64,000 nucleotides of DNA from Roseicella frigidaeris (GCF_003258945.1 NZ_QLIX01000017.1:48375-112374); one strand, 5' to 3'; numbered from the stretch's first letter, positions 37,401 through 45,867 are shown. Notes: generated by a model from the sequence alone, not told the origin. A program made the numbers and translations.

Positions 37401-38069
37401 CGCCGCCGCCGCCGCCAGCGCCGCCAGGATGGCGGCCTGCGCCGCCACCGCCTCCTCCCAGTCGCGCGGGCGGATCGCCGCCTCCTCGGCGGCGCGGCGC
37501 GCCTGCTGCCAGGCCTCCATCGCCGCGGCGAAGCGGCGCGTCGTGCGGCGGTCGCCGACCAGCGACTTCGCCTCCTCCTCCAGCCGGGCGAGCGCCTTGT
37601 GGAGCTGCGGCAGCCCCATGCCGGCGAGCAGGCTCTCCCCGGCCTCGCCGCCGCTCTCGAGCAGGCTGCGGCCGCCCTGGCGCAGCCGCTCGCCATCGAG
37701 GCCGAAGCCGCGCTCGAAGAGCTCGCGGCCGGCGCCGCCGAGGAAGCGGCGCAGCGCCTCCTCCGGCAGCGGCGCCTCGGCGGCGTCGAGCAGCGTGTTC
37801 TGCCGGCCCTTGCGGCGCTGGAAGCTGGCCTGCCGCCCCGCCGCATCGGCCAGGGTGAAGCCGATGCGCAGCGCCCTGGCCTCGTGCAGGAAGTCGCGGC
37901 CCGTGTGGTGGCGGAAGCCGAAGAGCGCGTCGGCGATGGCCTCCAGCGCGGTGGATTTCCCCGCCTCGTTGGCGCCGTGCACCAGGTGCAGCGCGGCGCC
38001 GGGCGGGAATTCCAGCGTCAGGTCGGTCAGGTGGCCATAGCGCAGCAGGTCGAGCCGCAGCAGCCTCAT
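34479..38069 (-). CDS. YhaN/SbcC-like AAA ATPase carrying a translated palindromic repeat
   Basis: A 1196-residue SMC-like ATPase. Residues 1-50 hold MRLLRLDLLRYGHLTDLTLE and Walker A GANEAGKSTALEAIADALFG. A very long Ala/Arg/Glu coiled coil fills the middle, and the C-terminal half-domain has FALLTGGRYAQLA, the signature-like ALSEGTRDQLYLALRVAW and Walker B PFVADDLLVHFDDARA. Its start overlaps the stop of the nuclease gene by four bases, so the two probably form an SbcCD/Mre11-Rad50-like complex acting on DNA ends. Residues about 823-857 (LEDDPLTQLRGSSSRPLFDR onward) are encoded by a family 1 repeat and interrupt the coil. Confidence 0.85.
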   Translation of the reverse strand: MRLLRLDLLRYGHLTDLTLEFPPGAALHLVHGANEAGKSTALEAIADALFGFRHHTGRDFLHEARALRIGFTLADAAGRQASFQRRKGRQNTLLDAAEAPLPEEALRRFLGGAGRELFERGFGLDGERLRQGGRSLLESGGEAGESLLAGMGLPQLHKALARLEEEAKSLVGDRRTTRRFAAAMEAWQQARRAAEEAAIRPRDWEEAVAAQAAILAALAAAAADTRALAAEASRLQRIRRVRPRLAELDRLREALAAVASAPRLPLGTEERLRQAVEARRAAQQDAAREAEAVRRLDAARAGLAEDPAILAAQDEIDALAARRPLLLQAVAELPRLRAERHDYRAAAEAAARELGATEPLEALRERVPPEADRRRVQGLLTERARRLARQAAALQALDEAERQRDAAAAALAALPPPPAPAPLRRAIEAARGEGPLDRELDRAGQVLDRATAEARAALAALPLWQGDAASLAACKLPLAAEEAAAARHLAAAAQARDRAAAEAAGLATEIAALEAEQAALATALAADGAVPTREAVVAAREARDAAWRRLRRGLEDGLAAGPEATGAFEALADAADRLADRRAEEAQRVADYALRQARLAQLQRRQDAAMAARGSAEAALAAAEAGWGALWAPAGLQPRAPEAMAEWRRAREAVLARAAAEAEARQARAALAARREAARRALVALLPPLAGDDPEALAPLLAAADAACREAEAALLAHRSRAEALAAEEARLPGRREEAAAATGALRALEADWAEALAGLGLPPDAAAGTVEAALAAWARIAEAAQAWRVAEGRIAGLEAVVAGFEAGLRAVLERLPKAAPAVLEDDPLTQLRGSSSRPLFDRVSHASGESTSSDHALAAGLARRLEAARQAAAEAKALEARIAAHAAEAAAAGRREAAAAAGIAALLDAAGLADEAALEAAIGEARRRDALDAELERLERLLAEQGDGLAEPALRAEAASLDADAAQARLAAIEGEQVALAERLRRLGGEQVTAEERLAGMQRGRDAAAHAQAAEQALAEARGAAERYGRLHLARRLLQAGIERFRAERQTPLLRAAGAHFALLTGGRYAQLAAEEGEKGRVLLRAVRGDGSDCAVEALSEGTRDQLYLALRVAWIEHQAAHAEPLPFVADDLLVHFDDARAAAALALLARLGERVQVILFTHHDHIAALAARQPGVHLQQLPPQAGAEAARPAA
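35497..35600. repeat. family 1 palindromic repeat inside the ATPase gene
   Basis: AGGGCGTGATCG begins the copy, followed by GTGGACTCGCCGGACGCGTG, CAAACAA, and a perfect 16-bp inverted repeat CTGGAGGATGATCCGC / GCGGATCATCCTCCAG with a 12-base loop (35557-35600). The layout matches the intergenic pair at 362-569. It keeps the host reading frame open on the minus strand. Confidence 0.85.
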
Positions 38070-39289
38070 GGCGTCTCCGCCGCCTCCAGGGCGCGGGCGA
38101 CCTCGGCCCAGGCATCCTCGGCCAGCGCCCGCAGCGCCGCCGCATCCGCCGGCAGGTCGAGCCCCTCGCGCGCCGCGACGGGCAGCTTCTGCCGCAGCGC
38201 CTCGAATTCCGCCAGCACATCGCCGGTCAGGCCGGGATCCGCCAGCCCGGCCTCGAAGGCCTCGCGCAGGGGCTGCAGCGTGCCCACGGCCTCGGCGCGC
38301 AGCGGCCGGGTGCGCAGCTTCACCGCCTCCACCCAGAACTCGCCGCCGGCCTGGATGGCGGCGTTGCGGCACTCGGCGGCGATCTGGTCGGCATCGCCGA
38401 GCAGCGCGGCGTGCAGCGGCGTGGTGCCGCGGAGCGTGACCCGGGCCAGCAACGGCTTGCCATCGGCCTCCGAGAGGGCCGCCCGCACCCCCTCGCCGAT
38501 CCGGGCGTGCAGGGCGAGGAGGTCGGCCCCCTCGGCATCCACCTCCACCGCCGCCCAGCGCAGCAGGTCGACCGCCCGGTGCTCCACCGCGACGACGCGG
38601 CCCGCCTCGACGGTGACGAGGCTGCAGCCCTTGGCGCCGGTCTCCTTCGGGTGGCGGCCCTGGATGTTGCCGGGGAAGACCACCCAGGGCTGCTCGCAGA
38701 GCACGCGGCGGGCATGGATATGGCCGAGCGCCCAGTAGTCGTAGCCCTTCAGCCGCAGGGCGCCGAGCGCGCAGGGGGCGTAGGTCTCGTGCTCGCCCGG
38801 CTCCTCGCCCGAGGTGTGCAGCACGCCGATGTTGACGAGGCCCGGCAGCGGCGCCCGGTAGCCGGCCGAGAGGTCCTCCGGCACCGCCCGGTTGGGGAAG
38901 GAATGGCCGTGCAGGACGATGCCGAGCTCGGGCAGCGGGAAGCTCTCGCAGGTGCGGGAGGAGAATTCCCGCACATTCTCCGGCGCCTTCAGCGAGCGGG
39001 TGATGATCGAGCGGGCATCGTGGTTGCCGCGCAGCAGGAAGCAGGGGCGGCGCAGCCGCGCCATCTGCTCGGCGAAGAAGAGGCCGGTCGAGAAATCCTT
39101 CCAGTCGCCGTCGTAGAGATCGCCGGCGATGACGACGAAGGCGACGTCCTCGGCGATCGCCAGGTCGATCAGGGCGGCGAAGGCGCGCCGGGTGACGTCG
39201 CGCAGCAGCGCGGCCGGCAGGTCCGCCCGCGCCTGCAGCCCGGCCAGCGGGCTGTCGAGATGGATATCGGCGGCGTGCAGGAACTTCAT
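38066..39289 (-). CDS. SbcD/YhaO-like DNA repair metallophosphoesterase
   Basis: A 407-residue calcineurin-fold nuclease. Motifs: MKFLHAADIHLDSPL (D8, H10), VIAGDLYDGDW, LLRGNHDAR, LHTSGEE and GHIHAR, giving the two-metal site of Mre11/SbcD. The C-terminal ~150 residues form a capping and partner-binding region. The order nuclease then ATPase with an ATGA overlap is that of yhaO-yhaN pairs, a bacterial Mre11-Rad50-like system. Expected role: processing of hairpin or blocked DNA ends. Confidence 0.88.
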   Translation of the reverse strand: MKFLHAADIHLDSPLAGLQARADLPAALLRDVTRRAFAALIDLAIAEDVAFVVIAGDLYDGDWKDFSTGLFFAEQMARLRRPCFLLRGNHDARSIITRSLKAPENVREFSSRTCESFPLPELGIVLHGHSFPNRAVPEDLSAGYRAPLPGLVNIGVLHTSGEEPGEHETYAPCALGALRLKGYDYWALGHIHARRVLCEQPWVVFPGNIQGRHPKETGAKGCSLVTVEAGRVVAVEHRAVDLLRWAAVEVDAEGADLLALHARIGEGVRAALSEADGKPLLARVTLRGTTPLHAALLGDADQIAAECRNAAIQAGGEFWVEAVKLRTRPLRAEAVGTLQPLREAFEAGLADPGLTGDVLAEFEALRQKLPVAAREGLDLPADAAALRALAEDAWAEVARALEAAETP

Positions 39290-39316
39290 GCGGGGACGCC
39301 GCCCCCTCCCGGGGCC

Positions 39317-40309
39317 TCAGTACATGGCGAAGATCCGGGCAATCTCTGCCGGATCGCGCGTCACCGTCAAGGCGAGCGCGAGCAGGATGCGGGCCTTTTG
39401 CGGGTTCAGGTTGTCCCCCGGGATGAAGCCCATGGCGGCCAGCTTGGTGCTGGGGAAGACGCGGCCGCTGCCGGCGCGGGTGGATTGCACCACCGTCACC
39501 CCCCTGGCGCGGGCCTCGGCCAGCGCCGCGGCATCGCCCGGGGTGACGAAGCCGGGGGCGAAGCCGGCGGCGACGATCCCCTCGGCCCCGGCGGCGAGGA
39601 AGGCGCGGATGGCGGTGCCGTCGGCGCCGGCATGGCTGTAGGCGATATCGACCCGCGGCAGCGACTCGCGGCGGCGGATGTCGAACTCCGTCTCCGGCGC
39701 CAGCCGGCGCAGCGGCCGCCGGTACCAGGCCAGCCGGTCGCCATCGGCATGGCCGAGCACGCCGACATCCGGGCTGCGGAAGGTCTGCATGCGGCCGGTC
39801 GAGGTCTTGGTCACCTCCCGCGCCGCCTGGATCTCGTCGTTCAGCAGCACCAGCGCGCCGAGGCCGCGCGCCTCCTCGCTGGCGGCGACCCGCACCGCGT
39901 TGACGAGGTTCAGCCCGGCATCGGTCGAGAGGGCGGAGGCCGGGCGCTGCGAGCCCACCACCACCACGGGCACCGGCACCTTGAGGGTGAGGGAGAGGAA
40001 ATAGGCGGTTTCCTCCAGCGAGGCGGTGCCATGGCCGATGACGATGCCGGCGAGGCCGGGCGTCTCAGCCACCACCTTGTCGCAGAGCAGGACCAGCTCC
40101 TTCCACTCCGGCCAGCCGATCTGCGGCGAGGGCACGTTGCGGTAGGGCACCGCGATCACCTCGGCGACCTGCTGCACCTCGGGGAAGCGGTCGAGGATGC
40201 CGTCCGCCTGCAGCATGACGCCGTTGGCGCCGTAATCGACGGTGTCGAGCGGCCCCTTGCCGATCGAGGCGATGGTGCCGCCGGTGCCGATGAAGGCGAC
40301 CTTCCTCAT
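39317..40309 (-). CDS. asparaginase-family protein with altered substrate-binding motif
   Basis: A 330-residue member of the type I/II asparaginase fold. The nucleophile motif is intact (GTGGTIAS, T12) with Y26 following, and the second triad keeps T95, but the usual HGTD is HGTA (GHGTASLEETAYF, A96), and the catalytic Lys appears in VTKTSTGRM. The missing Asp normally holds the substrate alpha-amino group, so the substrate may be another amide. The start codon overlaps the stop of the isochorismatase-family gene (ATGA), so the two are coupled. Confidence 0.85.
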   Translation of the reverse strand: MRKVAFIGTGGTIASIGKGPLDTVDYGANGVMLQADGILDRFPEVQQVAEVIAVPYRNVPSPQIGWPEWKELVLLCDKVVAETPGLAGIVIGHGTASLEETAYFLSLTLKVPVPVVVVGSQRPASALSTDAGLNLVNAVRVAASEEARGLGALVLLNDEIQAAREVTKTSTGRMQTFRSPDVGVLGHADGDRLAWYRRPLRRLAPETEFDIRRRESLPRVDIAYSHAGADGTAIRAFLAAGAEGIVAAGFAPGFVTPGDAAALAEARARGVTVVQSTRAGSGRVFPSTKLAAMGFIPGDNLNPQKARILLALALTVTRDPAEIARIFAMY

Positions 40310-41034
40310 GCTGCGTCCCTCGTGGTGGCTGCGGCGAAGCCGGCCGCTTCTCCCACGCCAGCAAAGCCGGCGATGCACTCGTCCACCGTCAGCACGTCGC
40401 CGAATTGCAGGTAGAAGGCGATCAGGCTCGCCGCATGCTCGGCATCCGTCACCGCGGCGCAGCCGTCGCTGACCATCACGGTGCGGAAGTTGAGCATCAT
40501 GGCGTCGCGGGCGGTGCTCTCGCAGCAGACATTCGTCACCGTGCCGGTGATCAGCACCGTGTCGATCCCCCGCGCGCGCAGCCGCGCCGGCAGGTCGGAG
40601 CCGCCCTGGATGAAGGCGCTGTAGCGGTATTTCCGCACCACCTCGTCGCCCGGCCGCACATCGAGCCCCGGCCAGAGCGCATTGCCCTCCGTCCCCTCGC
40701 TCATCGCCGCGGCGCGGCGGGCGCGGGCGGCCGGCGTCGCCATGTCCTGCATCACCGACCATTCGGTCTCGCAGCGCGCGTCGAAGGTGTTCTGGATCCA
40801 GTAGACGGCGCCGCCGGCCTGGCGCAGCGCCGCGGCGAGCTGGTTCACCTTCGGCACGACATGCTCGGCCATCGGGCACCAGGCATGCGCCAGGTCCTCG
40901 CGCATGAAGCCGTTCTGCAGGTCAACGACGACCAGCGCCGTCCGCCCCGGATCGAGCCGGGCGAAGGGGTGCGGCGTGCCGCAGCGGGCGACGACCCGAG
41001 CCTGGATGCTCTCGGGCAGGGTGAAGGGGTGCAT
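40306..41034 (-). CDS. isochorismatase-family cysteine amidohydrolase
   Basis: A 242-residue cysteine hydrolase. The triad is D38 (VVVDLQNGF), K135 (VVRKYRYSAF) and C170 (TGTVTNVCCESTARDAM), with the cis-peptide after GT. The TNVC-x-ES form resembles RutB ureidoacrylate amidohydrolase and carbamoylsarcosine amidase more than true isochorismatases. Upstream of and coupled to the asparaginase-like gene; divergent from allE. Likely role: release of ammonia or carbamate from a small amide or ureide. Confidence 0.87.
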   Translation of the reverse strand: MHPFTLPESIQARVVARCGTPHPFARLDPGRTALVVVDLQNGFMREDLAHAWCPMAEHVVPKVNQLAAALRQAGGAVYWIQNTFDARCETEWSVMQDMATPAARARRAAAMSEGTEGNALWPGLDVRPGDEVVRKYRYSAFIQGGSDLPARLRARGIDTVLITGTVTNVCCESTARDAMMLNFRTVMVSDGCAAVTDAEHAASLIAFYLQFGDVLTVDECIAGFAGVGEAAGFAAATTRDAA

Positions 41035-41219
41035 GCTGACGCTCCCGGCATGGTGCGGCCGGCGCGGCGATCCTCGGTCCGGCTCTGACGGCCGGCCCTG
41101 CCAGACTAGCCCGGCGGGGAGGAGGGGAAAACTCCCCGGCAGGCCCGATTCCTGCTAGGCGATGGCCCGGCCCCGCCGCCGGCTAGGCGGGGCCGCGCCC
41201 CCGCCCCCGGAGCCTCCGC

Positions 41220-41987
41220 ATGCCCGCCTTCGTCCCGCCCGGCGTCATCGGCCACAACCGCAGCCTCTTCGCCCGCAACTACGCCATCCTGCCGCCGGAG
41301 GGCATGTTCCCCAGCCTGCTCCCCGGGCTGCGCGACGCGCAGGTCTACTACCAGGCGACGCCGCAGATGGGCGCCCGCTTCGCCCAGGGGGTGCTGGAGG
41401 TCTTCCCCGGTGGCGGCACGCGGGAGCCGCGCGAGGACGGGCTGGAGCATTTCCTCTATTTGCTCTCCGGCACCCTCTCCGTCGCCGCCGGGCGGGAGAG
41501 CGCCGCCCTCGCCCCGGGCGGCTTCGCCTATGTGCCGGCCGGCACCGGCTTCTCCTTCCGCAACCGGGGCGAGGAGACGGTGCGCGCGGTCTGGATCAAG
41601 CGGCGCTACCGGCCGGCGCCGGGCTGCGACGCGCCGGCACTCCGCTTCGGCAGCCGCGAGACGGTGCCGCGCACCACCGTCGACGAGAGCGGCCGCTGGC
41701 GGCAATACCTGCTTGGCACCGCCGACATGACGATGGATTTCGAGATGAACGTCATGGGCTTCGCGCCGGGGACGCATTTCCACTGCGTCGAGACGCATGT
41801 CTTCGAGCATGGGCTGGTGATGCTGGAGGGCCAGGGGCTGCAGCTGCTCGACCGCGACTGGCACGAGCTCTGGACCGGCGACTTCGTCTGGATGGCCAGC
41901 TTCGTGCCGCAGCAATTCTACTGCACCGGCTGGGAGGGCGCCGCCTACCTTCTCTACAAGGACGTCAACCGCGACGTGGAGCTATAG
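41220..41987 (+). CDS. allE: (S)-ureidoglycine aminohydrolase
   Basis: A 255-residue bicupin. HNRSLFARNYAILPPEGMF, LEHFLYLLSGTL and the Mn-binding second cupin HFHCVETHVFEHGLVMLEG, with the ending AYLLYKDVNRDVEL, match AllE/UGlyAH, which converts (S)-ureidoglycine to (S)-ureidoglycolate and ammonia in allantoin breakdown. E. coli AllE is of similar length. No allantoate amidohydrolase or ureidoglycolate gene is in the window, but two amide hydrolases are divergent from it. The downstream gene begins two bases after its stop. Confidence 0.9.
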   Translation: MPAFVPPGVIGHNRSLFARNYAILPPEGMFPSLLPGLRDAQVYYQATPQMGARFAQGVLEVFPGGGTREPREDGLEHFLYLLSGTLSVAAGRESAALAPGGFAYVPAGTGFSFRNRGEETVRAVWIKRRYRPAPGCDAPALRFGSRETVPRTTVDESGRWRQYLLGTADMTMDFEMNVMGFAPGTHFHCVETHVFEHGLVMLEGQGLQLLDRDWHELWTGDFVWMASFVPQQFYCTGWEGAAYLLYKDVNRDVEL

Positions 41988-41989
41988 GA

Positions 41990-42889
41990 ATGAGCGCTAC
42001 GAGCATGGAGGCCCCCGGCGCCGCCGAGATGAAGGCCCTCGCCACCCGCTCCGACGCGGCCGGGCTGCGGCAGACGGCGATCCATGCGGCGCTGCTGCTG
42101 GCGACCGGCGCGCTCGTGGCGCTGGCGCCGGGCTGGTGGGTGGTGCCGGCCATGCTGCTGCTCGGCCTGGTGCAGGTGGCGCTGTTCGCGCCCTTCCACG
42201 AGACCTCACACTACACCGCCTTCGCCAGCCGCCGGCTGAACGCCGTGGTCGGCTGGCTCTCCGGCCTGCCGGCCTTGTACAATTGGCATTTCTACCAGCT
42301 CTACCACACCGCGCATCACCGCTTCACCCAGGACCCGGAGCGCGACCCGGAGCTGGCGACGCCGCCGCCCGAGACGCGCGGCGGCTATCTGCTGCGCGTG
42401 CTCTCCCTGCCCTATTGGCGCTTCCGCCTCGCCGTGCTGCGGGACGGGCTGCGCGGCGACCTCTCCGCCTATCCCTATATCGGCGCGGCGGCGGCGCCCC
42501 GGGTGATCCGCAGCCTCCGCGCCGAGGTGGCGGTGCTGGCCGGCGGCACCCTCCTCGCCGGCCTCGCCTTCGACTGGCAGGCGCCGCTGCTCTACTGGCT
42601 GGGGCCGCAGCTCCTGGCGCAGCCCTTCCTGCGGCTCTACCTGCTGGCCGAGCACACCGGCTGCAGCACCGACCGCAACGGGCTGACCAACACCCGGACG
42701 GTGCTGACCACGCCGGCGCTGCGGCTGCTGATGTGGAACATGCCCTACCACGCCGAGCACCACCTCTACCCCTTCATCCCCTTCCACCGGCTGGCCGAGG
42801 CGCATGCCACGCTGCGGGAGAGGCTGGCGCATCTGCAGCCGGGCTATGCCCGCTTCCATGCCGACTTGGTGCGGAGCCTGCAGCCATGA
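41990..42889 (+). CDS. membrane fatty-acid desaturase/hydroxylase-family protein
   Basis: A 299-residue integral membrane diiron enzyme. The three histidine boxes are HETSH, HTAHHR and HAEHH, with hydrophobic helices around residues 25-60 and 175-205. The family includes acyl desaturases, beta-carotene hydroxylases and related oxygenases; the short length and NMPYHAEHHLYP resemble the bacterial carotenoid/fatty acid group. It sits between allE and an alpha/beta hydrolase, tightly packed, so a shared pathway is likely but unidentified. Start 41990; ATG 42005 is an alternative. Confidence 0.85.
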   Translation: MSATSMEAPGAAEMKALATRSDAAGLRQTAIHAALLLATGALVALAPGWWVVPAMLLLGLVQVALFAPFHETSHYTAFASRRLNAVVGWLSGLPALYNWHFYQLYHTAHHRFTQDPERDPELATPPPETRGGYLLRVLSLPYWRFRLAVLRDGLRGDLSAYPYIGAAAAPRVIRSLRAEVAVLAGGTLLAGLAFDWQAPLLYWLGPQLLAQPFLRLYLLAEHTGCSTDRNGLTNTRTVLTTPALRLLMWNMPYHAEHHLYPFIPFHRLAEAHATLRERLAHLQPGYARFHADLVRSLQP

Positions 42890-43899
42890 GCTGGCCGCAG
42901 GCGGAGGGCGTCTTCCGGCTCGGCGACCTCGCCCTGCATCGCGGCGGCGTGCTGCCCGATGCGCGACTGGTCTGGAAGACGCATGGCACGCTGGCGCCGG
43001 GGCGCGACAACGTGGTGCTCTACCCGACCAGCTACGGCGCGCAGCATCCGGACCTCGAATGGCTGATCGGGCCGGAGGGCATCCTCGACCCGACCCGCTG
43101 GTTCATCGTCATCCCGAACATGTTCACGGGCGGCCTCTCCTCCTCGCCCTCCAACACGCCGGACTGGCCGGCGCTGGTGACAACCTGGGATAATGTCGCG
43201 GCGCAGCGCCGGCTGCTGCGCGAGGCCTGGGGGATCGAGCGCCTGCAGGCCGTCTATGGCTGGTCGATGGGGGCGCAGCAGGCCTATCACTGGGCCGCCG
43301 CGCATCCGGCCGAGGTGGCGCGCATCGTGGTCAATTGCGGCAGCGCCCGCACCGCGGTGCACAACCGCGTCTTCCTCGCCGGGCTGATGGCGACGCTGGA
43401 GGCGGCGCCGGAATACGACGGCGCCGTGCGGTTCCGCGCGGCGCCGGCCAAGGCGCTGCGGGCCTTCGGGCGGATCTATGCCGGCTGGGCGCTGAGCCAG
43501 GATTTCTATCGCGCCGGGCTGCATCTCTCGGCCCTCGGCGCGCCGGATCTGGACACCTTCCTGGTGCGGGACTGGGAGCAGCGCTTCGCCCGCCGCGACG
43601 CTGCCGACCTGCTGGCGCAGCTCCGCACCTGGGAGGCCGGCGACATCGCCGACCACCCGCGCTACGGCGGCGAATTGGCGCGGGCGCTGGCCGCGATCGA
43701 GGCGCGGGTGCTGCTGATGCCCGGGGAGACCGACCTCTATTTCCGGGTCGCCGACAATGCGGCGGAGCTGCCGCATCTCCGGCATGGCCGGCTGCTGCCC
43801 ATCCCGAGCATCTGGGGACATCGCGCCGGCAACCCGCAGCCGAACCCGCCGGATGCGGCCTTCATCCGCGCCGCGGTGCGGGACTGGCTGGAGGGCTGA
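42886..43899 (+). CDS. alpha/beta hydrolase, MetX/homoserine acetyltransferase-like
   Basis: A 337-residue alpha/beta hydrolase. LVWKTHGTLAPGRDNVVLYPTSY is typical of the MetX-like N terminus; VYGWSMGAQQAYHWA holds the nucleophile Ser, LLMPGETDLYFRV the Asp, and IWGHRAGNP the His. True MetX proteins conserve other residues and sit in methionine operons, so this is better called a MetX-like hydrolase or acyltransferase. Its ATG overlaps the desaturase stop (ATGA), giving coupled translation in a three-gene unit with allE. Confidence 0.82.
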   Translation: MSWPQAEGVFRLGDLALHRGGVLPDARLVWKTHGTLAPGRDNVVLYPTSYGAQHPDLEWLIGPEGILDPTRWFIVIPNMFTGGLSSSPSNTPDWPALVTTWDNVAAQRRLLREAWGIERLQAVYGWSMGAQQAYHWAAAHPAEVARIVVNCGSARTAVHNRVFLAGLMATLEAAPEYDGAVRFRAAPAKALRAFGRIYAGWALSQDFYRAGLHLSALGAPDLDTFLVRDWEQRFARRDAADLLAQLRTWEAGDIADHPRYGGELARALAAIEARVLLMPGETDLYFRVADNAAELPHLRHGRLLPIPSIWGHRAGNPQPNPPDAAFIRAAVRDWLEG

Positions 43900-43926
43900 G
43901 GCCGGGCCGCCGCGCGGCGGGGTCCG

Positions 43927-45867
43927 TCAATGCGCCAGCCGGTCGAGCGGCACCTCGAGCCGCAGCGTCAGCCCCTCCGGCGCCCAGTCATGGGCGACGC
44001 TGCCGCCGAGCTGGGTGATGGCGCCACGCTCCGCCAGCACCGTGCCGAAGCCGCGGCGGCTGGGCGCGCCCGCCACCGGCGGCCCGCCGCGCTCGCACCA
44101 GGTCAGGGCGAACTGCTCCCCCTGTCGCGTGCCGGTGATGGTCACCTGTCCCTCATCGGTGGTGAGCGCGCCGTATTTGGCGGCATTGGTCGCCAGCTCG
44201 TGCAGGATCAGGGCGAGCGAGGTCGCCGCCTTCACGCCGATCGGCGCATCGTCGCCGAGCAGGCGGACCCGCTCCCGGCCCGGCTCCTCATAGGGGGCGA
44301 GCAGCTTGCCGAGCAGGCCATGCAGCGTGGTCGCGGTCTCGACGGGCCGGGAGTCCGGGCTGTGCGGACGGACATACTCATGCGCCGCCGCCAGGGCGTT
44401 GAGGCGCCGGCGCAGGACCGTGGCGAAGCGCGACACCTCGGGCGCGGCGCGCATCGCCGAGAGCGAGACCATGCTGCCCACCACGGTGAAGATGTTCTTG
44501 ATACGGTGCGAGAGCTCGCGCGCCAGCAGCTCCTTCGCCTCCTCGGCCGCGCGGCGCTCGGTCACGTCCATCACCACGCCGGGAAAGCGGGTGGGACGGC
44601 CCGCCGCGTCGTGCTCGCAGCGGCCGCGCGCCGCCACCCAGCGGAGGCTGCCATCGGCGAGTACCACCCGGTACTCGGCCTCGAAGGCGCCCCCCGCCTC
44701 GCCCGCCAGGGCCGCCTGGATCAGCGCCTCGGCCGATGCCCGGTCCTCGGGATGGATGGCCGGCAGCAGTCGCTCGATCGGCAGGCCCTCGGCCATCGCC
44801 ACCGCCGGCACCGAGAAGAGCCGGGCATAGCCGGGATCGGCCGTGATGCGGTCGCGGGGCACGTCCCAGACCCAGGTGCCGACCATCTCGGCGGCGCTCA
44901 GCGCCAGCCGCAGCCGCTCCTCGCTGAGCCGCAGCCGCTCCTCGGTCTGCTTCTGCTCCTCGATATCGGTGCAGGTGCCGAACCAGCGGATGATGCGGCC
45001 CTTGCCGTCGCGCACCGGCAGGGCCCGGCCGAGCGCCCAGCGATAGGCGCCATCGGCGCGGCGCAGCCGGTATTCCACCTCATAGGCCTGGCCGCTGCGC
45101 AGCGCCTCCTGCCAACGGGCGTCGGTGCGGTCCTGGTCCTCGGGGTGGATGAGGGTCCGCCAGCCATCCCCGAGGCTCGCGGCGGCCGCCTCGCCGAAGA
45201 ACTCGTGCCAGCGGCGGTTGTAGTAGTCGACCCGGCCATCCGGCCGGGCGGCCCAGATCATCTGCGGCATGCTGTCGGCGAGGATGCGGAATTGCCGCTC
45301 GCCCTCGGCCAGCTTCGCTGCATCGGCCGCCCGCGCCTTCAGCGCCCGCCGCAGGTCGAGCTGCGACATCACCTGCTTCGCCAGCACCTCCAGCGCGAAG
45401 CCCTGCTGCTCCGTCAGCCCCTCCGGCCGCGGCACGTAGTCGAGCACGCACAGCGTGCCGAGGGGCAGCCCTTCCGCGGTCTGCAGCAGCGCCCCGGCAT
45501 AGAAGCGGAGATGCGGCGCGCCGGTGACCAGCGGGTTCTCGGCGAAACGCGGATCCAGTGTCGTGTCCGGGACGACGAAGAGGCCCGGCTGCAGGATGGC
45601 ATGCGCGCAGATCGAGACGTCGAGCGGCGTCTCCCGCACACCGAGGCCGATCTCGGCCTTGAAGAACTGCCGTTCCTCGGCGACCAGATTGACCACCGCG
45701 ATCGGCGCCTGGCAGATCTGCGCGGCGAGCCGCACCACGTCGTCGAAGGCCTGCTCCGGCGGCGTGTCCAGGACGGCATAGCTGTCGAGCGCCGCCAGCC
45801 GGGCCTGTTCGTCCCAACCCGCCGGCCTTGCGCAGAACTCTCCGGGCTCGAAGCCGGCCGGGCTCAT
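43927..45867 (-). CDS. HWE/HisKA_2-type sensor histidine kinase (GAF-PAS-PAS)
   Basis: A 646-residue soluble kinase with no membrane segment. GAF about 25-165 (LVAEERQFFKAEIGLGVRET), PAS 190-300 (WAARPDGRVDYYNRRWHEFF), second PAS 320-435, then ELSHRIKNIFTVVGSM with H454 as phospho-acceptor, and an ATPase domain with LILHELATNAAKYGAL and RRGFGTVLAERG. This arrangement occurs in light-, redox- or general-stress-sensing kinases. It lies 95 bases downstream of a single-domain response regulator on the same strand. ATG 45867 has AGGAAAGG upstream. Confidence 0.88.
   Translation of the reverse strand: MSPAGFEPGEFCARPAGWDEQARLAALDSYAVLDTPPEQAFDDVVRLAAQICQAPIAVVNLVAEERQFFKAEIGLGVRETPLDVSICAHAILQPGLFVVPDTTLDPRFAENPLVTGAPHLRFYAGALLQTAEGLPLGTLCVLDYVPRPEGLTEQQGFALEVLAKQVMSQLDLRRALKARAADAAKLAEGERQFRILADSMPQMIWAARPDGRVDYYNRRWHEFFGEAAAASLGDGWRTLIHPEDQDRTDARWQEALRSGQAYEVEYRLRRADGAYRWALGRALPVRDGKGRIIRWFGTCTDIEEQKQTEERLRLSEERLRLALSAAEMVGTWVWDVPRDRITADPGYARLFSVPAVAMAEGLPIERLLPAIHPEDRASAEALIQAALAGEAGGAFEAEYRVVLADGSLRWVAARGRCEHDAAGRPTRFPGVVMDVTERRAAEEAKELLARELSHRIKNIFTVVGSMVSLSAMRAAPEVSRFATVLRRRLNALAAAHEYVRPHSPDSRPVETATTLHGLLGKLLAPYEEPGRERVRLLGDDAPIGVKAATSLALILHELATNAAKYGALTTDEGQVTITGTRQGEQFALTWCERGGPPVAGAPSRRGFGTVLAERGAITQLGGSVAHDWAPEGLTLRLEVPLDRLAH

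Noticed and set aside
35916..38738. A 940-residue plus-strand frame opposite the YhaN-like ATPase
   Set aside because: Low-complexity Arg/Gly/Leu sequence antisense to a protein with Walker motifs and a coupled nuclease partner.
39317..40309. Reading the asparaginase-like gene as a pseudogene because of the HGTA motif
   Set aside because: The frame is intact with normal length, the other catalytic residues are retained and its start is coupled to the upstream gene; a changed substrate is more likely.
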